Source: an uncultured Eubacteriales bacterium
GTDB taxonomy: Bacteria > Bacillota > Clostridia > Oscillospirales > CAG-272
NCBI GenBank assembly: GCA_900545935.1
Contig: URAP01000018.1
Location: forward strand, 1 to 35,201
Direction of reading: 5' to 3'
DNA length: 35,201 nt
Shown here: positions 24,553-31,532 of the stretch, one piece after another
Numbering within the stretch: the first letter of the stretch is position 1
Layout of the letters: each line of letters starts with the position of its first letter
Made by a program: the position numbers and the translations under genes
Notes under the pieces: model-generated
Seen by the model: only the letters and a program-made list of their open reading frames with translations
Database searches by the model: none
What the model was told of the DNA's origin: nothing

Positions 24553-25158
24553 TCAGATGCTCAGTCCCTTTGCAAGATAGGGAGCAAGCTCCTTGATGTT
24601 TGCGTTTGTTGTATTTATGCACAGGTCGTAGTTAACCTTATCGCCCCAGCGCATGCCGGTATAGAACTCATAATATTTCGCTCTTCCGCGGTCGATTGTG
24701 CGGATGGTGCGCTGCATCTCCTTGACCGACATGTTTTCGCCGTCATCCTCGCGGTCGAGGCAGCGTCGAACGCGCGAGTCCATATCAGCGTAGATGAACA
24801 TTCGCAGCGGCTTCATATCCGAGAGAATGTAGTCCGCGCAGCGTCCGATGATAATGCAGGGCGATTTCTGCGCCAGCTCTCGCAGAATGGTGCACTGAGC
24901 CGCGTAGACCGACTGCAGCTGCTGAGAGGCATAGCTGTCTATATATGAAAAGCTGTTTGCTACGGTGATGGGGAAGAGGTTGTGCGGCTTTGATTCCACC
25001 ACCTGCTTTACGTACTCGACCGAGAGAGAGGTCTTATCGGCGATAGCCTGAATGATTTCCTTATCATAATAGTCATAGCCGAGCTCCTCTGCGAGACGGC
25101 GGCCGAGCTCTCTTCCGCCGCTTCCGAATTCACGACCGACAGTAATTATACGTTGCAT
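24553..25158 (-). CDS. Cytidylate-kinase-like family protein
   Basis: The product is 201 aa. The N-terminus ITVGREFGSGGRELGRRLAE has the atypical P-loop of the cytidylate-kinase-2 family (GREFGSGG). The pieces DYYDKEIIQ, IIIGRCADYIL and RRCLDRE are also typical. The family resembles CMP kinases, but members stand apart from Cmk and their substrate is not well established. GGAAAGGAAG precedes ATG 25158. It has its own promoter at 25329-25357 and a leader of about 165 bases with a small GGATGCC/GGCATCC hairpin (about 25259-25275). Confidence 0.87.
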   Translation of the reverse strand: MQRIITVGREFGSGGRELGRRLAEELGYDYYDKEIIQAIADKTSLSVEYVKQVVESKPHNLFPITVANSFSYIDSYASQQLQSVYAAQCTILRELAQKSPCIIIGRCADYILSDMKPLRMFIYADMDSRVRRCLDREDDGENMSVKEMQRTIRTIDRGRAKYYEFYTGMRWGDKVNYDLCINTTNANIKELAPYLAKGLSI

Positions 25159-25328
25159 AACAGAACTTCCTTTCCTGATCCTTATGCGGGAATATGTTCG
25201 AGCAGACCTTGAGAAATCGGCAGCATAACGGAGCTGAATTCCCCATGCGCCTTCTTGTCGGATGCCTTTGGCATCCCCTTTTTACCGTGTCGGCAAACGG
25301 GTGAATATAATGCCCTCTGCCTACCTAT

Positions 25329-25357
25329 ATATTATCACGGCGGCGGAAACTTGTCAA
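25329..25357 (-). promoter_or_regulatory. Promoter of the cytidylate-kinase-like gene
   Basis: On the minus strand a consensus TTGACA (25357-25352), 17 bp, then TAATAT (25334-25329). It diverges from the promoter at 25373, with only about 15 bp between the two -35 boxes. Confidence 0.8.
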
Positions 25358-25372
25358 GAATTAAAAATATTC

Positions 25373-25401
25373 TTGCCTTCGGACACAAAATCTGTTATAA
25401 T
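25373..25401 (+). promoter_or_regulatory. Promoter of the dockerin protein gene
   Basis: TTGCCT (25373-25378), 17 bp, then TATAAT (25396-25401) preceded by TGT, an extended -10. The start codon is about 70 bases downstream. Confidence 0.8.
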
Positions 25402-25472
25402 TGTAAAAAATCTATACGTGCTGCGGGCGATATTTTTACATCGCGGCGCATGGCGGTGACGGAGGCTACAAC

Positions 25473-26108
25473 GTGACTATATATAATAAAAAGCGGTGTG
25501 GGCGCAGGATATGCTCGCTGCTGCTTGCGGTGCTGACGGCTGCGCTGCTCTGTCTGCCGTCGTTTGCCGATACGACCGTGCGTCCTGGCGATACGGTGCG
25601 GGTCGAGCTGTACGGCAGCGAGCTGGGCAGTACGGCGATAAAGAGCATTTATATCGTGCCGAAGAGCCGCAGCGGAAAGCTGAAGCTCGTTTCGATTCGA
25701 GCTCACGGCTTCGACGGCGCGAGTATTGTCAGTACCGACAACGGATCGCTTATCGCGGCATTTTCAAAAAATACGGTGCTGCCGAAGGGGCTGTTGCTCA
25801 GCTGCGAATTCATTGCGGAGGAGCTCGGAGACGATGAGATTTATTTCGATATTCGCGCCAAGGCAGTCGATTCGGGCGGAGAGCATTCGGTGCAGCTGTC
25901 CGAGCCTGCCGCCCGTGTCTATCATATCGGCAGTATCGCGGATTATGATATCAACGGAGACGGAGAGGTCAATGCCGTTGACCTTGTGCGCCTGATGCGA
26001 ATTATTACGGGTGCCGTATCCGGTGAACGCGGTGATATAAACGGCGACGGAGCGATAGATACTCGCGATCTGGTGCGGCTGCTGCACGCGATCGCCGTCG
26101 GTATATGA
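25473..26108 (+). CDS. Secreted protein with C-terminal dockerin domain
   Basis: The product is 211 aa from GTG 25473 with GGAGG upstream. The signal peptide (CSLLLAVLTAALLCLPSFA) is followed by a beta-sandwich-like domain (about 35-145). It begins VRPGDTVRVELYGSELG, which resembles the start of cohesin-type domains, though I cannot confirm that. Residues 157-210 are two dockerin calcium loops: DINGDGEVNAVDLVRLMRII and DINGDGAIDTRDLVRLLHAI. Dockerins dock proteins onto cohesin scaffolds or the cell surface. No glycoside hydrolase domain is present, so it may be an adaptor or a surface protein rather than an enzyme. Confidence 0.85.
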   Translation: MTIYNKKRCGRRICSLLLAVLTAALLCLPSFADTTVRPGDTVRVELYGSELGSTAIKSIYIVPKSRSGKLKLVSIRAHGFDGASIVSTDNGSLIAAFSKNTVLPKGLLLSCEFIAEELGDDEIYFDIRAKAVDSGGEHSVQLSEPAARVYHIGSIADYDINGDGEVNAVDLVRLMRIITGAVSGERGDINGDGAIDTRDLVRLLHAIAVGI

Positions 26109-26186
26109 CGCGGTGCAGCTCGTATCGCTTTCTGCTTTCGCGGCAGAGCGGCTGATATTCTTTGTATAGATAAAGGTATATTATTG

Positions 26187-27329
26187 ATGACCGTTTGGCT
26201 AATTTCATTTGCCGCGGCGGCGGTTGCGCTCGCCGCAGGAATCTATTATCTCGCATGCCGTGTGCATGCATGTCCGCTTGTCGCAGCGCTCTCCCGCCGT
26301 ACAAGGGTCGGCGGATGGGTCGTCAGCTTTGCGGTTATACTGCTCGCTGCCGCAATATCCGTGCTTTTGCTCGATGCGGTAAATACGGCGGTGATCCTTC
26401 TTCATCTTGTATTTTTCATGCTTGTGTCGAGCCTTGTCGGAAAAATAATAATTTGTGTGTGCGGAAAAGCGGCGCGGTTTCATCTGTCGGGCGTGCTCGC
26501 ACTCATAATAACCGCAGCATATCTCGCCGCAGGCGCGGTGTCTGCGTATAATGTTCAGCGTACCGCGTATTCGGTCAGCACACACAAGGAGGTCGGCTCG
26601 CTGCGGGTGGCTATGTTTGCGGATTCGCACGTCGGCGCCACCTTCGGCGGTAAGGGCTTTGCAAAGCGCATGGAGGAGCTTCGGTCGCAGCAGCCCGACA
26701 TCGTTCTGATAGTCGGCGATTTTGTCGACGAGAGAACGACACGGGAAGATATGGTCGAATCCTGCCGCGCACTCGGCAAGCTCGAAGTGCCGTACGGCGT
26801 GTGGTTCGTATTCGGTAATCACGACAAGGGACTGTACGGCACATCGCGCGGCTACGACGGAGACGACCTTGTCCGCGAGCTCGAAGCAAACGGCGTGCAT
26901 GTTCTTCAGGATGAGAACGTACTTATCGACGACCGTTTTTATCTTGTCGGCAGAAAGGATGCATCCGAGCAGAAGGAGACGCGCGGCGGACGTGCGGATA
27001 TCTCCGATCTTACGGCATCGCTTGATCCCGATAAGTATTCGATAGTGCTCGATCATCAGCCGCACGATTATGCGGCGGAGGCGCAGGCGGATGCCGATCT
27101 TGTGCTTTCGGGACATACGCACGGCGGACAGCTTATTCCGCTCGGATTCTTGATGGATAAGCTGCATCTTGGCGGCACCGACAGCGTTTACGGCTATACG
27201 CGCCGCGAAAATACCGATTTTATCGTTACCTCGGGAATTTCCGACTGGGCTATAAAATTCAAGACGGGCTGTATCTCTGAGTATGTCATTATCGACATCA
27301 CAGGCTCGGATGCAGCAGCCGGGGAGTAA
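26187..27329 (+). CDS. Membrane-anchored calcineurin-like metallophosphoesterase
   Basis: The product is 380 aa. About four N-terminal membrane helices (residues 1 to about 125) precede a metallophosphoesterase domain. The five metal-site blocks are in order: FADSHVG (about 145), VGDFVDE (about 177), FGNHDKG (about 210), LDHQPHD (about 290) and SGHTHGG (about 310). This is the YkuE/YaeI-like arrangement, an external or membrane-facing phosphodiesterase that may act on lipids such as UDP-diacylglucosamine-like or other phosphodiesters; the substrate is not known here. ATG 26187 (next to an in-frame TTG) has AAAGGT upstream. Confidence 0.9.
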   Translation: MTVWLISFAAAAVALAAGIYYLACRVHACPLVAALSRRTRVGGWVVSFAVILLAAAISVLLLDAVNTAVILLHLVFFMLVSSLVGKIIICVCGKAARFHLSGVLALIITAAYLAAGAVSAYNVQRTAYSVSTHKEVGSLRVAMFADSHVGATFGGKGFAKRMEELRSQQPDIVLIVGDFVDERTTREDMVESCRALGKLEVPYGVWFVFGNHDKGLYGTSRGYDGDDLVRELEANGVHVLQDENVLIDDRFYLVGRKDASEQKETRGGRADISDLTASLDPDKYSIVLDHQPHDYAAEAQADADLVLSGHTHGGQLIPLGFLMDKLHLGGTDSVYGYTRRENTDFIVTSGISDWAIKFKTGCISEYVIIDITGSDAAAGE

Positions 27330-27335
27330 AGAAAA

Positions 27336-27379
27336 CAGACACTCGAACGACTCACGGTCGACGGGTGTCTGCCTTTTTA
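27336..27379 (+). terminator. Terminator after the metallophosphoesterase gene
   Basis: CAGACACTCG and CGGGTGTCTG close a stem of about 10 bp (27336-27371) with an inner CGAC/GTCG pair, followed by CCTTTTTAT. Confidence 0.8.
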
Positions 27380-27400
27380 TGTTTTTTCGGTCTGCGCTTC

Positions 27401-27901
27401 TTAGTTTTTCAAATATCCTACAAGTACATGCGGCAGTCGTTTTTTCAACGCGATGTAGAGGATAAATCCGAGTATGCCGACCGAGATTATCTCACCCGCA
27501 CCTACGGTGCAGACGGTGAACAGATACGCCTCGGGAACCTTATACGCAAATTTGAGTACAAGCGGCACGATTATGACGTTTGAGATTATCGGCGGGAGCA
27601 GTGCGGGTATCGGATGACGGCGAAGCAGCGCGGTGAATATCGCACCGATGAGGGTCGCGAGCGTTCCGAATATAACATCGGGCAGCGGGGATCCCGTCAG
27701 CAGATTTGCAAGCAGACAGCCGAGCGTTACGCCCGGTATCGCCGACGGTGTAAATATCGGCAGGGCGCAGAGCGCCTCGGAGATGCGCACCTGAATAACA
27801 CCGGAGGCGAGCGGCGCGGCAGCATAGGTTATCGCGGCGTAGAGCGCGGCGATGACCGCAGCCTCGCACATCATACGGAGGTTTCTTTTCGAGTCTTTCA
27901 T
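27401..27901 (-). CDS. queT: QueT family queuosine-precursor transporter (ECF S component)
   Basis: The product is 166 aa with about five membrane helices. EAAVIAALYAAITYAAAPLA, then IQVRISEALCALPIFTP and GVTLGCLLANLLTG, are QueT signatures. It would bind queuine or preQ precursors as the S component of an ECF transporter; the shared EcfA/EcfT module is not in the window. The assignment is supported by the preQ1-I riboswitch upstream (28133-28172). GGAAAGGAA lies just before ATG 27901. Confidence 0.92.
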   Translation of the reverse strand: MKDSKRNLRMMCEAAVIAALYAAITYAAAPLASGVIQVRISEALCALPIFTPSAIPGVTLGCLLANLLTGSPLPDVIFGTLATLIGAIFTALLRRHPIPALLPPIISNVIIVPLVLKFAYKVPEAYLFTVCTVGAGEIISVGILGFILYIALKKRLPHVLVGYLKN

Positions 27902-28091
27902 AGGGTTCCTTTCCGACCGAGTGAGTATTTTGTATACCGTGTATTTCGGCGATGTATCGCGCGTCGTATAAGCGACGTATGCGGTGAAGCGCTCTGTAAG
28001 CGCAAAGCCTTATTTGCGACAGCGCATCCATATTCGGTGTGATGCGTGTTGCAAGGGCAGTGGCAATGTGCGCGGCGGTATGCGGTAAAAC
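27902..28091 (-). other. 190-nt untranslated spacer between riboswitch terminator and queT
   Basis: On the minus strand this stretch follows the riboswitch terminator and precedes the queT ribosome binding site. I see no promoter or ribosome binding site with a start codon inside it. An AAGCGC/GCGCTT-type pair near 27990-28010 may fold. It is longer than usual for a preQ1-controlled gene. Confidence 0.5.
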
Positions 28092-28116
28092 AAAAAAACG
28101 GATGCTACGCATCCGC
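28092..28116 (-). terminator. Riboswitch-controlled terminator upstream of queT
   Basis: On the minus strand CGGATGC (28115-28109) pairs with GCATCCG (28105-28099) around a GTA loop, followed by seven T. It lies about 20 bases after the preQ1 aptamer. The loop region reads CGTAG, complementary to CTACG of the aptamer pseudoknot strand. That suggests mutually exclusive pairing. Confidence 0.88.
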
Positions 28117-28132
28117 CTGAAATCATTCGGTC

Positions 28133-28172
28133 CCGTAGTTTTGTTTAATGACAGGATGGTTACGAACTGTCT
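28133..28172 (-). ncRNA. preQ1 riboswitch, class I
   Basis: On the minus strand P1 is GACAG (28171-28167) with CTGTC (28154-28150). The loop starts TTCGTAACC. An A-rich tail ATTAAACAAAA follows, then CTACGG (28138-28133). Loop CGTA (28164-28161) pairs with TACG (28137-28134) to give the H-type pseudoknot. This matches the class I layout, like B. subtilis queC. The downstream gene, queT, and the terminator between them support transcriptional OFF control by preQ1. Confidence 0.87.
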
Positions 28173-28195
28173 GTTCGGAATTTCTTCCGTGCATG

Positions 28196-28224
28196 ATTAT
28201 ACACCCGTGCATTAGACTTGTCAA
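28196..28224 (-). promoter_or_regulatory. Promoter of the preQ1 riboswitch / queT unit
   Basis: On the minus strand TTGACA (28224-28219), 17 bp, then TATAAT (28201-28196): a full consensus promoter. The transcript would start about 15-20 bases before the aptamer. Confidence 0.88.
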
Positions 28225-28256
28225 TATATAATCAATCTTTTGTTAAAAGTAATGAC

Positions 28257-28285
28257 TTGAATCCCGAAACGGAAAATGATAAACT
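28257..28285 (+). promoter_or_regulatory. Promoter of the glycerophosphodiesterase gene
   Basis: TTGAAT (28257-28262), 17 bp, then TAAACT (28280-28285) preceded by TGA. It diverges from the queT promoter. A strong AAAGGAG at about 28304 is not followed by a usable start codon. Confidence 0.7.
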
Positions 28286-28370
28286 AATTAAGCAATTATA
28301 GCGAAAGGAGCTCCGCATCGGCGCGCGAGACGATTAAGCACGGCGCGGCGGTACGGGATATGATAACGAA

Positions 28371-29087
28371 ATGAAATCACCTATATTTATCGAAGAGCAC
28401 GGAAATACGAAGATGGTCGCGCACAGAGGTCTGAGCGGCATTGAGACCGAGAATACGGCGGCGGCATTCGTCGCGGCGGGAAATCGCGGCTACTGGGGCA
28501 GCGAGACCGACATCTACCGCACATCGGACGGTCACTTTATCTGCAGTCACGACAGCACGACGGGGCGCGTCTGCGGTGAGGATCTTACCATCGAGCAGAC
28601 CGATTTTGATACGCTGCGTGCGCTCGTGCTGCACGACCATGACGGCGTACGCCGCGGAGACCTCCGTCTCTGCACGCCCGAGGAATATCTCTCCATCTGC
28701 CGCTGCTACGGCATGGCATGCGTTGTTGAGCTCAAGAGCGAGTTTACCGACGATGAGATCGCGCGGATAATCGACATTTTCTCCGGATATCTCGACAAGA
28801 CGATATTTATCTCCTTTTCGGAGGCGAATCTTGACCGCGTAAAGGCTGCACTGCCGAATCAGCGCTGCCAGTGGCTGACATGGAATTGGACCGACGAGCT
28901 TCCCGCACACCTTGCCGCCAAGGGCATAGGGATCGATATAGCCGCAAACTGCCTCAGCGAGGAGCGCTATAAAGCACTGCGCGAGAACGGTGTTGAGATA
29001 AACACATGGACGGTGGATGATCCCGCCGAGGCGGCGCGCCTTGTTTCGCTCGGTGTAGATCAGATAACCACCAACATTCTCCGCTGA
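28371..29087 (+). CDS. Glycerophosphodiester phosphodiesterase family protein
   Basis: The product is 238 aa, a TIM-barrel GDPD. Catalytic and metal residues are visible: H18-R19 (VAHRGLSG), E45 and D47 (GSETDIYRTSDG), and H60 (CSHDS). Later come VVELKSE and the C-terminal EINTWTVDDPAEA. The reaction is hydrolysis of glycerophosphodiesters to glycerol 3-phosphate and an alcohol. There is no signal peptide, so it acts in the cytoplasm. The ribosome binding site of ATG 28371 is weak. It is 18 bp upstream of the MarR gene and likely co-transcribed with it. Confidence 0.92.
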   Translation: MKSPIFIEEHGNTKMVAHRGLSGIETENTAAAFVAAGNRGYWGSETDIYRTSDGHFICSHDSTTGRVCGEDLTIEQTDFDTLRALVLHDHDGVRRGDLRLCTPEEYLSICRCYGMACVVELKSEFTDDEIARIIDIFSGYLDKTIFISFSEANLDRVKAALPNQRCQWLTWNWTDELPAHLAAKGIGIDIAANCLSEERYKALRENGVEINTWTVDDPAEAARLVSLGVDQITTNILR

Positions 29088-29105
29088 GAAACGGAGGCAT
29101 ATGAA

Positions 29106-29720
29106 ATGGAGAGAGCAGGGGATGAGCATGAGATCTATCGCGATATCATGCGCAAGCTTTTTGTTATTAATCGACTGCACCATGTCAGCATAGAAAGTCG
29201 TGCGGAGAAACTATGCCTTCACCGCTCGCAGCATATGATGCTTGTGGTGATAAGCATGGCAGATAAACCGCTTACGCAGCGCGAGCTGTCGGAGCGGCTC
29301 GATATCAGCCCATCTGCCGTTGCAATGACGCTGCGCAGATTGCTCGGCGGAGGATATGTCTGCCGCACATCCGACGCGAGCGACGCACGGTGCAACAATA
29401 TTTCGCTAACCGATAAGGGAAGAAAGGTGCTCGCGGAGACAAAGGAGCTTTTCGACTCGGTCGACAGAGCGGTGTTCGGGGGCTTTTCGGAGCAGCAGCT
29501 TGAGCAGCTTGCATCGCTGCTCGACCGCATGTGCTTGAATCTGCGCGGCATCGCTCCGGCGGATGCGCTTGAGCACGATCCGCACGGCGAGCCTCCGCAC
29601 GGTATGCCGAACGGAGGAAAAACCCCGCATGGAGGAGCGCCGCATGGCGGAGAGTCGCGAGACTTCAAGCCGCATTGCGGCATCGGATCGCATCACGGCG
29701 GCGAACGTAATGACGAATAG
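29106..29720 (+). CDS. MarR family regulator with His-rich C-terminal tail
   Basis: The product is 204 aa. A MarR winged helix covers about 10-150: LTQRELSERLDISPSAVAMT is the helix-turn-helix and SDARCNNISLTDKGRKVL the wing. The last 50 residues are unusual: Gly/Pro/His-rich with repeated PHG units, eight His and one Cys, a likely metal-binding tail. GGAGG lies upstream of ATG 29106. It precedes the second ABC exporter by 51 bp and probably represses that operon, perhaps in response to a metal or a drug. The tail is absent in typical MarR proteins. Confidence 0.88.
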   Translation: MERAGDEHEIYRDIMRKLFVINRLHHVSIESRAEKLCLHRSQHMMLVVISMADKPLTQRELSERLDISPSAVAMTLRRLLGGGYVCRTSDASDARCNNISLTDKGRKVLAETKELFDSVDRAVFGGFSEQQLEQLASLLDRMCLNLRGIAPADALEHDPHGEPPHGMPNGGKTPHGGAPHGGESRDFKPHCGIGSHHGGERNDE

Positions 29721-29771
29721 CATAATTGCGATGGTCGGCTTTGAGTTTGTTTTTTATAACAAGAGGTTTTT

Positions 29772-31532
29772 ATGAAGAGATGGTTTAAATATATCCGACC
29801 TCACATAGTGTCCTATATAGTCGGACCGCTGTGTATGATAGTAGAGGTCGTCGGAGAGATAATGATGCCCTGGCTGCTGCGCGGTGTTCTGAACGCGGGC
29901 AGCGCGGGAACGCTCACCGTCGGCAGCTGCATAGGCTATATGGCGGCGATGATCCTAACCGCGCTGCTCATGATGGCAGGCGGCGTCGGCGGTGCATATT
30001 TCGGAACAAGGGCTTCGGTCGGCTTTTCCGCCGACCTGCGGCTCGACCTGTACAAAAAGGTGCAGAGCTATTCTTTCGCGAATATCGACCGTTTTTCCTC
30101 GGGCTCGCTTGTCACACGTCTGACAAACGACGTAACGCAGCTGCAGAACTTCATCAACATGCTTCTGCGCATGTGTCTGCGCGCGCCGGGTATGATGATA
30201 GGCGCACTGATAATGGCGGTGGCACTGCGCCCGGATCTTTCGCTTGTTTTTTGCGTGTCGATACCGGTGCTGTTTATCGCAATACTGTTTATCGTCCGCC
30301 GCGGATTCCCGCGCTTTAAGGTCGTTCAGGAGCGCATAGATACGCTCAACTCCACCGTTGAGGAGAGCATAACGAATGTCCGCGTTGTCAAGAGCTTTGT
30401 CCGTGAGGATCACGAGGAGGAGAAATTCCGCGGTGCCAACGGTGCTCTCCGCCGCGCGGGCATGGCAGCCTACAAGATAATGATCGGCATTCAGCCCGTC
30501 ATGACGATATGCATGAACCTGACCACCGTCGCCGTTCTATGGATAGGCGGACGCATCGTTATGCGTGAGGCGGGCACGGTCGGCGGAATGCAGGTCGGCG
30601 ATCTTTCTTCGTTCGTCACATATGTTACGCAGATACTCTCGTCGCTGATGATGGTTACGATGATGTTCATGATGTCGTCACGTGCGATGGCGTCGGCGCG
30701 CCGTATATCCGAGGTGCTTGACGAGCTGCCGGATATTTCGGACGAGGGTGCCGCTCAGCCCGAGCTGCGCGTAGAGCACGGCGATGTAGAATTCCGTGAT
30801 GTCAGCTTCCGTTATTATAAGGGAAGCTCCGCCGAGGTGCTCTCGCATATCAATCTGCATATCAAGGCAGGCTCGACCGTCGGCATCATCGGCTCGACCG
30901 GATGCGGTAAGACAACGCTTGTGTCGCTCATTCCGCGCTTGTATGATACCGATAGCGGAGAGGTGCTTGTCGACGGTGTAAATGTCCGCGATTATTCGCT
31001 GTACCATCTGCGCGAGGGAGTGGGAATGGTGCTGCAGAAGAATGTTCTTTTCTCGGGCACCATTGCGGAAAATCTGCGCTGGGGAAATGCCGATGCATCA
31101 GACGAGGAGATGCTTGAAGCATCTCGCGCCGCCGAGGCGGACAAGTTCGTTTCCTCCTTCCCCGAGGGCTATGAAACAGTGCTCGGTCAGGGCGGAGCAA
31201 ATGTCTCCGGCGGACAGAAGCAGCGTCTCTGTATCGCACGCGCACTGCTTAAAAAGCCGAAGATAATTATCCTCGACGACTCGACGAGCGCGGTAGATAC
31301 CGCGACCGAGGCTCGCATAAGAGAGGCTTTTGCAACCTCGCTTGCAGGTACGACAAAGATAATTATCGCTCAGCGCATCAGCTCGGTGCGCGAGTGTGAC
31401 AACATCATCGTATTCGGCGACGGCGAAATAGTCGGAGAGGGTACGCATGATGAGCTTATGAGCAGCTGCGAGGACTACCGCGACATCGTTCGTTCGCAGT
31501 CCGGCAGTGCCGAAAAGGAGGCGAGAGCATGA
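29772..31532 (+). CDS. ABC exporter half-transporter, degenerate-site subunit (pair 2)
   Basis: The product is 586 aa: six membrane helices, then a nucleotide-binding domain with GSTGCGKTT (about 376), VSGGQKQR and ILDDSTSAVD. Asp again replaces the catalytic Glu. It is paralogous to the gene at 11693; both share FANIDRFSS-x-SLVTRLT-x-DV in the first intracellular loop. AAGAGG precedes ATG 29772. It overlaps the partner gene by 4 bp (ATGA). The upstream MarR gene suggests a drug-efflux role. Confidence 0.92.
   Translation: MKRWFKYIRPHIVSYIVGPLCMIVEVVGEIMMPWLLRGVLNAGSAGTLTVGSCIGYMAAMILTALLMMAGGVGGAYFGTRASVGFSADLRLDLYKKVQSYSFANIDRFSSGSLVTRLTNDVTQLQNFINMLLRMCLRAPGMMIGALIMAVALRPDLSLVFCVSIPVLFIAILFIVRRGFPRFKVVQERIDTLNSTVEESITNVRVVKSFVREDHEEEKFRGANGALRRAGMAAYKIMIGIQPVMTICMNLTTVAVLWIGGRIVMREAGTVGGMQVGDLSSFVTYVTQILSSLMMVTMMFMMSSRAMASARRISEVLDELPDISDEGAAQPELRVEHGDVEFRDVSFRYYKGSSAEVLSHINLHIKAGSTVGIIGSTGCGKTTLVSLIPRLYDTDSGEVLVDGVNVRDYSLYHLREGVGMVLQKNVLFSGTIAENLRWGNADASDEEMLEASRAAEADKFVSSFPEGYETVLGQGGANVSGGQKQRLCIARALLKKPKIIILDDSTSAVDTATEARIREAFATSLAGTTKIIIAQRISSVRECDNIIVFGDGEIVGEGTHDELMSSCEDYRDIVRSQSGSAEKEARA

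Noticed and set aside
25159..25328. Riboswitch in the leader of the cytidylate-kinase-like gene
   Set aside because: Only one small hairpin (GGATGCC/GGCATCC) is visible; nothing matches a known aptamer and no terminator is present.
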